This document shows, in pieces, positions 7,474-15,063 of a DNA stretch of 47,839 bases. Under the pieces are notes generated by a model, which was not told where the DNA came from, ran no database searches, and worked only from the letters and a program-made list of their open reading frames with translations. The stretch is from Phocaeicola_A sp963625535. GTDB taxonomy: Bacteria > Bacteroidota > Bacteroidia > Bacteroidales > Bacteroidaceae. The position numbers were made by a program, and so were the translations under genes. Where the stretch lies: the NCBI GenBank assembly GCA_963625535.1, contig CAVFUK010000114.1:1-47839 (forward strand), written 5' to 3'. Position 1 is the first letter of the stretch; every line of letters starts with the position of its first letter.

Positions 7474-8250
7474 TTACCTTCCAATGTCCGACAATAACCG
7501 ACCAATTGCTTTGTCGGCATCGCCGCCCTTTTCGTTTAACAAGGAGACGAACCGACTGCCGATGATGGCTCCCGAAGCGTGGGCGCAAGCGGCCCGGTAG
7601 GTCTGCTCATTGGAGATGCCGAAGCCTACCATGCGCGGGTTGCTGAGGCCCATCCGTTCGATGCGCTCGAAGTAGGCTTGCTTCTGTACGTTGAAGTCCT
7701 TCTGTGCGCCGGTGATGGATGCGGAGGAGACCATGTAGATGAATCCGTCGGTGTGTTGGTCGATGAAGCGGATGCGCTCGTCGCTCGTTTCGGGTGTGAT
7801 GAGCATGATGATGCGCAGACCGTACTTGTCCGCCACGGGTTTGTAGCTCTGCATATACTCCTTGAAAGGCAGGTCGGGGATGATCATACCGTCCACGCCA
7901 CACTGCTGGCACGACTGGCAGAAGGCCTCGAATCCATACTGCATGATGGGGTTGAGGTAGCCCATCAAGATGAGGGGAATGTGCACCGACTGGCGGACCT
8001 CTCTCAACTGGCCAAACAGTGTGCGCAGGGTCATGCCGTTGCGCAAGGCACGTGTGCTGGCCTCCTGTATCACCGGTCCGTCCGCCATCGGGTCGCTGAA
8101 GGGGATGCCTATCTCTATCATGTCCACCCCGTGGCGTTCCAGGGCTTCTATCACACCCACTGTGCCGTCCAATGTCGGGTATCCGGCGCAGAAATAAATG
8201 GAGAGTATCTCTTTCTCCTTCGTACTGAATAATTGATTGATTCTGTTCAT
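7474..8250 (-). CDS. trpA: Tryptophan synthase alpha chain
   Basis: The 258-residue TIM-barrel subunit cleaves indole-3-glycerol phosphate to indole and glyceraldehyde-3-phosphate. DMIEIGIPFSDPMADGP supplies the catalytic Glu46 and Asp57; IIPDLPFKEY and the phosphate-binding GFGISNEQ and GAIIGSRF loops are present. Indole passes to TrpB through a tunnel. The ATG overlaps the trpF stop by four bases, so it is translationally coupled as the last gene of the trp operon. No strong terminator is seen after it. Confidence 0.97.
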   Translation of the reverse strand: MNRINQLFSTKEKEILSIYFCAGYPTLDGTVGVIEALERHGVDMIEIGIPFSDPMADGPVIQEASTRALRNGMTLRTLFGQLREVRQSVHIPLILMGYLNPIMQYGFEAFCQSCQQCGVDGMIIPDLPFKEYMQSYKPVADKYGLRIIMLITPETSDERIRFIDQHTDGFIYMVSSASITGAQKDFNVQKQAYFERIERMGLSNPRMVGFGISNEQTYRAACAHASGAIIGSRFVSLLNEKGGDADKAIGRLLSDIGR

Positions 8251-8885
8251 CTTTGTATCGTATTAAATAAGTTATGTAAGAATTTGTCTATTGAGGCTAC
8301 GTCTTTGTATCCCGGCCGTACCTCGAACCGGCTGTTTAGGTCGATGCCTGCCCACCGAGGGTGGCTGAAGCGCGAGAGCTGGTCCATATGGTCCGCCGAG
8401 ATGCCACCGCTCAGCAGGAAGGGTGTCTCTCCTTGATAATCGCGGAGAATCTCCCAGGGGAACGACCGTCCTGAGCCGCCCAGCTCCGGGCAACGGGTGT
8501 CGAACAGATAGTAGTCGCATAGCTTGTCGTAGCTCTTCGTCTGCGCCAGGTCGGCTACTGTGGCTATGGAGAACACCTTGATGAGGAGGACTTCCCGGTC
8601 CAGTGTCCCCAGCTCCTGCTTTAAATGTCGGCAGTAGTCGGCGCTCATGTTACCGTGCAACTGTACTCCGTGCAGGCCGTACTCCTTCACTTTCTTCACC
8701 ACATCAGCTGTCGTGTTGTCCACAAACACACCAATCCGTTTCGTCGTCTGGGGCATGTAGTGGGGCAATGTCGCCACAAAGCGGGGCGAGCGGGGGAAGA
8801 AGATGAAGCCCATCCAATCCACGTCCAGCTGCTCCAGCGCGCGGATGTTGTCCGGCTCGCGCATACCGCATACCTTCACTATCAT
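8247..8885 (-). CDS. trpF: Phosphoribosylanthranilate isomerase
   Basis: The 212-residue product performs the Amadori rearrangement of phosphoribosylanthranilate to CdRP. Catalytic Cys6 is in MIVKVCGMRE and Asp129 in YYLFDTR; the LLSGGIS phosphate loop follows. It is a separate gene here, not fused to trpC as in E. coli. It overlaps trpA by 4 bp downstream and trpC by 4 bp upstream (ATGA junctions). Confidence 0.96.
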   Translation of the reverse strand: MIVKVCGMREPDNIRALEQLDVDWMGFIFFPRSPRFVATLPHYMPQTTKRIGVFVDNTTADVVKKVKEYGLHGVQLHGNMSADYCRHLKQELGTLDREVLLIKVFSIATVADLAQTKSYDKLCDYYLFDTRCPELGGSGRSFPWEILRDYQGETPFLLSGGISADHMDQLSRFSHPRWAGIDLNSRFEVRPGYKDVASIDKFLHNLFNTIQR

Positions 8886-9664
8886 CGCAGGGCATGGATG
8901 AAGGAGTGGAGGGCCGCTCCTGGGTTGGACGTCTTCATGAACGATTCGCCTATGAGGAACCCTTGGAAACCGCAGGCTCGCAACTGCTTGATGGTGTCGG
9001 GGCTTGAGATGCCGCTCTCCGACACTAGCACCTTACCCTGGGGTAACATCTCCGCCAGATGGAACGAGTTCTGCACATCGGTGTGGAAGGTACCGAGGTT
9101 TCGGTTGTTCACTCCCACCATGTCCACCTCGTCGTCCACATAGTCTAGCTCACTCTCGGCGTGAATCTCCAGCAGCACCTCCAGCGAAAGCTCGTGTGCC
9201 AAATGGCTCAGCTCACGGTACTGTTCCTTCGTGAGGCAGGCTGCTATCAGCAGGATGGCATCCGCCCCGATGGTGCGTGCCTGGTACACTTGGTAGGGGT
9301 CGATGATGAAGTCTTTGCGCAGGATGGGTTGTTCCACCTTGTCGCGTACCTGCCGGATGTAGCCCAGACTACCGCCGAAGAAGTGCTCGTCGGTGAGGAT
9401 AGAGAGGGCCGATGCCCCGTTCTGTGCGTACTTCAGTGGAATCACGTTGGGGTCACCATCTTCCTTTATCCATCCCTTCGAGGGCGACTTCCGTTTGAAC
9501 TCGGCAATGATGCCGGTGGATGACTCTCGGAGACTCTTGCTCATGCTGAGGGTCTGGCGTTCCTCGTCGTCGCAGAGGTTCTGTAGCAAGTCCAGCGGGA
9601 ACATCTTCTTCTGTGTCTCTATCTCCTGTCGCTTGTAGGCGACTATTTCGTCTAGTATATCCAT
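8882..9664 (-). CDS. trpC: Indole-3-glycerol phosphate synthase
   Basis: The 260-residue product closes the ring of CdRP to indole-3-glycerol phosphate. The family landmarks IIAEFKRKSPSKG, ILTDEHFFGGSL, ILRKDFIIDPYQV, GVNNRNLGTF and LVSESGI are all present. These contain the catalytic Lys, Glu and Asn residues. The gene starts 14 bp after trpD and overlaps trpF by 4 bp. Confidence 0.97.
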   Translation of the reverse strand: MDILDEIVAYKRQEIETQKKMFPLDLLQNLCDDEERQTLSMSKSLRESSTGIIAEFKRKSPSKGWIKEDGDPNVIPLKYAQNGASALSILTDEHFFGGSLGYIRQVRDKVEQPILRKDFIIDPYQVYQARTIGADAILLIAACLTKEQYRELSHLAHELSLEVLLEIHAESELDYVDDEVDMVGVNNRNLGTFHTDVQNSFHLAEMLPQGKVLVSESGISSPDTIKQLRACGFQGFLIGESFMKTSNPGAALHSFIHALR

Positions 9665-9678
9665 TCTGTCAGTTCGCT

Positions 9679-10674
9679 TTAGCTGTTCAGTTCGATGAAT
9701 TTCTTCAGGGTGCGCAGGGCCTTACCGCTCTCGAGCGACTCGCGGGCGATGGCCATGCACTCCTCGATGTCCTTGTCGGGCTCTATGGCCTGTATGGCGA
9801 AGGCGGCGTTGGTCAGCACGCAGGTCTTCTGGGCCTCGGTGGCCACGTTGTTGAGCACATTGTCGAAGATGCGGGCCGCCTCCTCCTTGGTGTCGCCGCC
9901 GAACAGTTCCTCCTGGCGGATGGCGGTGATGCCCAGCTCCTCCGGACGGAACACATGCTCGTAGCTGGCGGTGGTCACCTTGAAGTCGCTGGTGAGCGAG
10001 ATCTCGTCGTACCCGTCGAGGCTTGTCACCACGGCAAAGCCAATGCCCAACTTCTGGAATACGTTCGTGTAGAGGCGCAACTGGTTGAGGTCGGCCACGC
10101 CCAACAGTTGGTAGGCAGGCTTGCAGGGGTTCACCAGCGGGCCAAGCAGGTTGAAGATGGTGCGCACCTGCAGTGCCTTGCGCACACCGGCCACATACTT
10201 CATCGCCGGGTTGAAGAGCGGCGCGTGCATATACACCATGTGCGTCTCTTCCATTGAGCGCGTCAGCTTCTCCTGGTCGGCGGTGAACTTCACCCCGTGT
10301 TGCTCCATCACGTTGCTGGCGCCGCTCACCGAGGTGGCTCCGTAGTTGCCGTGCTTCGCCACATTGTAGCCCGCGCCGGCCACCACAAAGCAGGCGCAGG
10401 TGGAGATGTTGAAGGTGTTCTTGCCGTCGCCGCCCGTTCCCACGATGTCTATGGGGCGGTAAGCGTCCAGGTCCACCGGCACGCGGGTGGTCATCAGTGC
10501 CTCGCGGAATCCTATCAGCTCGTCCACCGTTACCTCTCTCATGCGGAACACGGTCAGCAGGGCGGCAATCTGTGCCTCGGGATATTTCTCGCGGGTGATG
10601 TTCAGCAGTATCTCTTTGGTCTCGGTCTGTGTTAACTCCTCGTTGTCGAAGAGTCTGTTTAGTATAGTTTTCAT
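9679..10674 (-). CDS. trpD: Anthranilate phosphoribosyltransferase
   Basis: The 331-residue product joins PRPP to anthranilate. The glycine-rich PRPP loop DIVGTGGDGKNTFNIST is at 76-91, and the KHGN segment is at 107-110. The residues after KHGN read YGATSVSGASNV; many relatives have RAVSSKSGSADV, a modest variation. It follows trpG after 68 bp and is not fused to it. Confidence 0.96.
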   Translation of the reverse strand: MKTILNRLFDNEELTQTETKEILLNITREKYPEAQIAALLTVFRMREVTVDELIGFREALMTTRVPVDLDAYRPIDIVGTGGDGKNTFNISTCACFVVAGAGYNVAKHGNYGATSVSGASNVMEQHGVKFTADQEKLTRSMEETHMVYMHAPLFNPAMKYVAGVRKALQVRTIFNLLGPLVNPCKPAYQLLGVADLNQLRLYTNVFQKLGIGFAVVTSLDGYDEISLTSDFKVTTASYEHVFRPEELGITAIRQEELFGGDTKEEAARIFDNVLNNVATEAQKTCVLTNAAFAIQAIEPDKDIEECMAIARESLESGKALRTLKKFIELNS

Positions 10675-10742
10675 TGTTGTATTTCTTTTTATGAGTATTG
10701 ACGTGTTTATGTTTCTTCTTCTCTATCGGGCTCGTGCGTCTG

Positions 10743-11321
10743 TTAGCGACGCTCGCCTTGGTGCTTCAGCCAGTTGCGGACAATCTGTCCGCCGTCCGGC
10801 GTGAGCACCGACTCGGGGTGGAACTGTATGCCCTGTATGTCGTACTCCTTGTGCTTCAGTGCCATGATTTGTCCTTCCTCGCTGACGGCTGTCACCTCCA
10901 GGCAGGAGGGCAGGCCCTGCGGGTCGACCACCCACGAGTGGTAGCGTCCTACGGGGATTTCTGTTCCCAGCCCCTCGAACAGATAGCTGTTGCCCAGCAG
11001 TCGCACGGGAGTCTGCACACCGTGGAACACGTTGGGCAGGTTGTGGAGCCGTGCGCCGAAGCACTCGCCGATGGCTTGGTGTCCCAGGCAGATGCCCAGG
11101 ATAGGCTTCTTGCCAGCATAGGTCTCGATGACTTTCAGCAGCAATCCCGCTTCCGAAGGGATGCCCGGACCGGGCGACAACACGATGTTGTCATACTTCT
11201 CCAGCTCCTCGAGATGGAACTTGTCGTTGCGTACCACTTCTGTTTCTGTGCCCGATTCGTTGAGCAGGTGGTAGAGGTTATAGGTGAACGAATCGTAGTT
11301 ATCGATGATGATAGTTTTCAT
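10743..11321 (-). CDS. trpG: Anthranilate synthase component II (glutamine amidotransferase)
   Basis: The 192-residue class I glutaminase supplies ammonia to TrpE. The catalytic triad is Cys78 (GICLGHQAIGE), His168 and Glu170 (IQFHPESVLT). LSPGPGIPSEAG is the oxyanion region. In some bacteria TrpG also serves PabB for folate; nothing here decides that. It lies 25 bp after trpE. Confidence 0.96.
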   Translation of the reverse strand: MKTIIIDNYDSFTYNLYHLLNESGTETEVVRNDKFHLEELEKYDNIVLSPGPGIPSEAGLLLKVIETYAGKKPILGICLGHQAIGECFGARLHNLPNVFHGVQTPVRLLGNSYLFEGLGTEIPVGRYHSWVVDPQGLPSCLEVTAVSEEGQIMALKHKEYDIQGIQFHPESVLTPDGGQIVRNWLKHQGERR

Positions 11322-11346
11322 GATCCTATAGTTTTAGAGAGTCCTT

Positions 11347-12753
11347 TTACATCCGCTCGGCCATGATGATGGCCTTTTTCAGCGCGCCCAGTTTGTTGTT
11401 TACTTCCTGCAACTCATTCTCCTCGTTGCTTTTGGCCACGATACCGCCGCCAGCCTGGAACCACAGCTCGTTGTTGCGGCTGACAAACGTGCGGATGGTG
11501 ATGGCCTGGTTGAGGTTGCCGTTGAGTCCGATGAACCCGATGCAGCCACCGTAGGCGCCGCGGTTGTGAGGCTCGTACTCGCTGATGAGTTGCATGGCCC
11601 TCACCTTGGGCGCTCCCGAGAGGGTGCCTGCGGGGAAGGTGTCGATGAAGGTCTTGATGGGGTTTGCCCCGTCGTTGAGGGTTCCGCTCACACGGCTCAC
11701 TAGGTGGATGACGTGGCTATAGAACTGCGTCTCTTTGTAGAACTCCACCTTCACATCGTGGCAGTTGCGGCTCAGGTCGTTGCGTGCCAGGTCCACCANN
11801 NNNNNNNNNNNNNNNNNNNNNNNNNNNNNNNNNNNNNNNNNNNNNNNNNNNNNNNNNNNNNNNNNNNNNNNNNNNNNNNNNNNNNNNNNNNNNNNNNNNN
11901 NNNNNNNNNNNNNNNNNNNNNNNNNNNNNNNNNNNNNNNNNNNNNNNNNNNNNNNNNNNNNNNNNNNNNNNNNNNNNNNNNNNNNNNNNNNNNNNNNNNN
12001 NNNNNNNNNNNNNNNNNNNNNNNNNNNNNNNNNNNNNNNNNNNNNNNNNNNNNNNNNNNNNNNNNNNNNNNNNNNNNNNNNNNNNNNNNNNNNNNNNNNN
12101 NNNNNNNNNGCGATGCCCTTGCGGATGTTGGCCTTGTGCTCCTCGTCGGTGAGCGGACTGGTGGTTGGCCCTACGGCATGGAACTCGAAGGTAGAGAAGT
12201 TGCGGTTGTGAATCTTCTTCTGGATGACATCCAGGTGGTCCGTCTCGTCGCCGTTGACCATCTCCAGCATCATCATCTCGTTCTTGAAGTCGTTGAACAC
12301 GATGAGGTACTTATATAATATGTATAGCATGTCCGGTGCGTCGTTCTTCGACTCGGTGCTGTCCTTCACGGGGATGTGCTCGAAGTAGCGCACGGCATTG
12401 AACGAGGTGTAGCCGTAGAGTCCGCAGTAGTTGTTGTACTCGCCTGTCACCTCGAAGCAACCCAGGAAATCGTTGATGGCTTGGTCTACTCGGTAGTCGT
12501 CCGTGATGGCGCGTTGTTCCTTGCTCCCGTCGGGGAAGTGGAACACGGCGTTCCCGTGGTCTATGGCTACGCTGGCCATCGGTTGTAGGCCGATGAAGGA
12601 ACGGTTGTTCTCGCTTCCGTGGTAGTCCGAACTCTCCATCAGGGCGCTCTGGGGGAAGATGTCGCGCACCTTCAGGTAGGTGCTCACCGGCGTATGGAGG
12701 TCGCCTAGAATGGTTTTGTATACGGTATGGTAAGTGAACTTTTTCATTGTCAT
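11347..12753 (-). CDS. trpE: Anthranilate synthase component I (interrupted by an assembly gap)
   Basis: The product converts chorismate and ammonia to anthranilate, the committed step. The feedback-binding motif appears as SALMESSD (Ser41), matching the LLES tryptophan site. C-terminal landmarks are VDLARNDLSRN, TFPAGTLSGAPK, RGAYGGCIG and AGGGIVAKS. About 104 codons (11799-12109) are unread N, covering the middle of the protein. The frame is kept across the gap and the total of 468 residues fits the family, so the gap length is probably about right. A start two codons later is possible. Confidence 0.93.
   Translation of the reverse strand: MTMKKFTYHTVYKTILGDLHTPVSTYLKVRDIFPQSALMESSDYHGSENNRSFIGLQPMASVAIDHGNAVFHFPDGSKEQRAITDDYRVDQAINDFLGCFEVTGEYNNYCGLYGYTSFNAVRYFEHIPVKDSTESKNDAPDMLYILYKYLIVFNDFKNEMMMLEMVNGDETDHLDVIQKKIHNRNFSTFEFHAVGPTTSPLTDEEHKANIRKGIXXXXXXXXXXXXXXXXXXXXXXXXXXXXXXXXXXXXXXXXXXXXXXXXXXXXXXXXXXXXXXXXXXXXXXXXXXXXXXXXXXXXXXXXXXXXXXXXXXXXXXXXXVDLARNDLSRNCHDVKVEFYKETQFYSHVIHLVSRVSGTLNDGANPIKTFIDTFPAGTLSGAPKVRAMQLISEYEPHNRGAYGGCIGFIGLNGNLNQAITIRTFVSRNNELWFQAGGGIVAKSNEENELQEVNNKLGALKKAIIMAERM
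11799..12109. other. Assembly gap (311 N)
   Basis: A run of 311 undetermined bases lies inside trpE. Nothing can be said of its content, except that the reading frame is the same on both sides. Confidence 0.99.
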
Positions 12754-12786
12754 TGTCTATTTAGCGTGTGAATGATTTGTTTTCGT

Positions 12787-13992
12787 TTAGTCCAGTTTGA
12801 TGCGGTCTTTCTCCCGCAGGTAAGTCTCTATGTCCTTGTCGCCTCGGCCCGACACGGTGAGCACCACTACGTCCGTGGGCTTGAAGGTCATATGCTCCAG
12901 CGCTCCCAGGGCGTGGGCCGACTCCAGGGCGGGAATGATGCCCTCTAGCCGGGTCAGACGGTAGGCTGCGTTCAGCGCCTCGTCGTCGTTGATGGCCATC
13001 ACGGTGGCCCGGTGTGTCTTGGCCAGGTTGGCGTGCATAGGTCCGATGCCCGGGTAGTCCAGTCCGGCGGAGATGGAGTAGGGCTCCAGTATCTGTCCGT
13101 CCTCGGTCTGCATCACCAGTGAGTAGGCTCCGTGGAGCACCCCCGGTCGTCCCAGTTGGATGGTGGCGGCTGACATCCGTGGGTTGTCGATGCCCAGTCC
13201 GCCGGCCTCGGCCAACACTATCTTCACCCGCTCGTCGTCCACGTAGTGGTAGATGGTGCCTGCCGCGTTGCTGCCGCCGCCCACGCAAGCCATCAGGTAA
13301 TCGGGGTAGTCGCGTTCCTCTTTCTCCATCAGTTGCCCCTTTATCTCCTCGCTGATGACGCTCTGCAGACGGGCCACCATGTCGGGGTAGGGATGCGGGC
13401 CTACGGTGGACCCTATTATATAATAGGTATCGGACGGATGACAACACCAGTCGCGGATGGCCTCGTTGGTGGCGTCCTTCAGGGTCATGTTGCCCGAGGT
13501 GACGGGGTGCACCGTGGCGCCCAGCATCTTCATCTTCTCAACGTTCACCCGTTGGCGTTCGGTGTCGGTCTTGCCCATGTAGACCACGCACTCCATGTTC
13601 ATCAGTGCACAGACTGTTGCGGTGGCCACGCCATGTTGTCCGGCGCCCGTCTCGGCGATGATGCGTGTCTTGCCCAGTCGCTTGGCCAGCAGGATTTGTC
13701 CGATGGTGTTGTTGATCTTGTGTGCGCCGGTGTGGTTCAGGTCCTCCCGCTTCAAGTAAATCTTGCACCCGTAGCGCTCAGAGAGTCGCTTGGCCAGGTA
13801 GAGTGGGGAGGGTCGACCCACATAGTCGCGCAGCAGCTGGTGATACTCCTGCTTGAACTCCTTGCTCTCGAGCACCTTCAGGTAATTGTCCTTCAGATTC
13901 TGCACGCATTGGTAGAGTACCTCGGGGATGAACGCTCCGCCGAACTCTCCGTAATAACCTTCATCGTCTACTAGATAAGTTTTCTTTGTCAT
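12787..13992 (-). CDS. trpB: Tryptophan synthase beta chain
   Basis: The 401-residue PLP enzyme condenses indole with serine. The PLP lysine is Lys92 in LNHTGAHKINN, the phosphate-binding loop is CVGGGSNAAG, and GRPSPLYLAKRL and ETGAGQHGVA are typical of the TrpB1 class. It is the first structural gene of the operon. It begins 40 bases beyond the attenuator T-run and is followed by trpE after 33 bp. The order B-E-G-D-C-F-A is the one usual in Bacteroides. Confidence 0.97.
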   Translation of the reverse strand: MTKKTYLVDDEGYYGEFGGAFIPEVLYQCVQNLKDNYLKVLESKEFKQEYHQLLRDYVGRPSPLYLAKRLSERYGCKIYLKREDLNHTGAHKINNTIGQILLAKRLGKTRIIAETGAGQHGVATATVCALMNMECVVYMGKTDTERQRVNVEKMKMLGATVHPVTSGNMTLKDATNEAIRDWCCHPSDTYYIIGSTVGPHPYPDMVARLQSVISEEIKGQLMEKEERDYPDYLMACVGGGSNAAGTIYHYVDDERVKIVLAEAGGLGIDNPRMSAATIQLGRPGVLHGAYSLVMQTEDGQILEPYSISAGLDYPGIGPMHANLAKTHRATVMAINDDEALNAAYRLTRLEGIIPALESAHALGALEHMTFKPTDVVVLTVSGRGDKDIETYLREKDRIKLD

Positions 13993-14031
13993 AGCTTTAT
14001 TCGTTTTAATTGTTTGTTCTGGATTAGGTGG

Positions 14032-14071
14032 ATAAAAACAAAAAGGGCTGTCGTAAGTACGACAGCCCTTT
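14032..14071 (-). terminator. trp operon attenuator terminator
   Basis: On the minus strand AAAGGGCTGTCGT, an ACTT loop and ACGACAGCCCTTT form a perfect 13-bp stem, followed by TTTTTGTTTTTAT. It sits between the trpL stop and trpB. The 3' half contains CTTACGAC, which is exactly complementary to GTCGTAAG at the end of trpL, giving an alternative antiterminator pairing. Confidence 0.88.
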
Positions 14072-14121
14072 GTTATATTCTCTGTGATTTATGGATTAGT
14101 TATATACATAGGAGCAGACCC

Positions 14122-14181
14122 TTACGACTTTTGGAGTTGTAAGCGGCGCCACCACCAATATGTATTAACCATAATGTTCAT
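14122..14181 (-). CDS. trpL: trp operon leader peptide
   Basis: A 19-codon frame reads MNIMVNTYWWWRRLQLQKS then TAA. Three consecutive TGG codons lie at 14157-14149. Just after them CTTAC can pair with GTAAG at the end of the frame. The overlapping GTCGTAAG (14121-14128) can pair instead with CTTACGAC in the terminator (14050-14057). A ribosome stalled at the Trp codons would cover the CTTAC strand, free GTCGTAAG and break the terminator. A ribosome reaching the stop would cover GTCGTAAG and let termination occur. The model is inferred from sequence; the logic is that of enterobacterial trp attenuation. Confidence 0.88.
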   Translation of the reverse strand: MNIMVNTYWWWRRLQLQKS

Positions 14182-14216
14182 CTTGCTTGTTTCTTGTTTT
14201 GTTTCGAATTGCGCGA

Positions 14217-14248
14217 CAAAAGTATACAGCCTTTTCATACTGTGCAAA
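14217..14248 (-). promoter_or_regulatory. Promoter of the trp operon
   Basis: On the minus strand TTTG (14245-14248), a 20-base spacer and TACTTTTG (14217-14224) match the consensus perfectly, about 36 bases before the trpL ATG. This fixes the operon as trpL-B-E-G-D-C-F-A. Confidence 0.8.
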
Positions 14249-14340
14249 CATTTTGCCAACTTTTTTCAGAAAATATTTATTGCCTGCATCCATGCCTCCG
14301 CTCTGTCGGCCGATAATCGTCTGTAAACTACGTGGCTGCG

Positions 14341-15063
14341 TCAACGGATGAACTTGCCCGCCACGAACTCGTTCAGCTTCTCGCGGAAGCTCTCGCCTAT
14401 GGGCACGTCCTTGCCGTCGGACAGGATGACGCGGCTCTTGCTGATCTCCCGTATGCAGCCCAGGTTGACGATGTACGATTTGTGCAGTCGCATGAATCCG
14501 TGGCCTTCGAGCCGCTCCTCCATCTTCTTCATGCTCAGCAGCACGGTCAGGGGCTTGGTGTCCGAGGCGAGGTGGATGCGCAGGTACTCGCTCATTCCCT
14601 CTATGTAGATGATGTCGGGCACTTCGATGCGCACCACCTTGTACTCCGTCTTCACGAACAGCGCGTTGTCGTCGTCCATGGGCGACACGTTGTCGGCGTG
14701 CATCAGGTCATACTGTCGCTTCACCTTGTTGGCGGCCGTCATCACGTCGCTCAGTCCGAAAGGCTTCAGCAGGTAATCGATGGCGTTCACCTTGTATCCG
14801 TCGAGCGCATACTCCGAGTAGGCAGTGGTGAAGACCACCATGGGCGGATGGCTGAGCGACCGCACATAGTCCAGCCCGCTGAGGTCGGGCATGTTGATGT
14901 CGATGAAGATCACGTCGGGCTTCACCGTCTCCATCAGTCGCATGGCCTCCATGGCGCTGATGCACGAACCGGCCACCTCGAAGAACGGCACCTTCTGTAA
15001 GTAGGCCGTCAGCTGCTTCAGTGCCAACGGCTCATCGTCTATCGCTATACATTTTATCATCAT
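14341..15063 (-). CDS. LytTR-family response regulator
   Basis: The 240-residue product has a receiver domain with the acidic pair Asp9-Asp10 (IDDEPL), phospho-acceptor Asp55 (VIFIDINMPD), Thr near 79-80 and Lys100 (YLLKPF). A LytTR DNA-binding domain follows (about 135-235; FMRLHKSYIVNL). Such regulators bind promoter direct repeats when phosphorylated. It overlaps the upstream kinase gene by 4 bp (ATGA), so the two form a coupled two-component system. Targets are unknown; the lipoprotein gene upstream on the same strand is the nearest candidate. Confidence 0.93.
   Translation of the reverse strand: MMIKCIAIDDEPLALKQLTAYLQKVPFFEVAGSCISAMEAMRLMETVKPDVIFIDINMPDLSGLDYVRSLSHPPMVVFTTAYSEYALDGYKVNAIDYLLKPFGLSDVMTAANKVKRQYDLMHADNVSPMDDDNALFVKTEYKVVRIEVPDIIYIEGMSEYLRIHLASDTKPLTVLLSMKKMEERLEGHGFMRLHKSYIVNLGCIREISKSRVILSDGKDVPIGESFREKLNEFVAGKFIR

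Noticed and set aside
10675..10742. Separate small gene between trpD and trpG
   Set aside because: The 68-base gap is too short and has no start with coding character.
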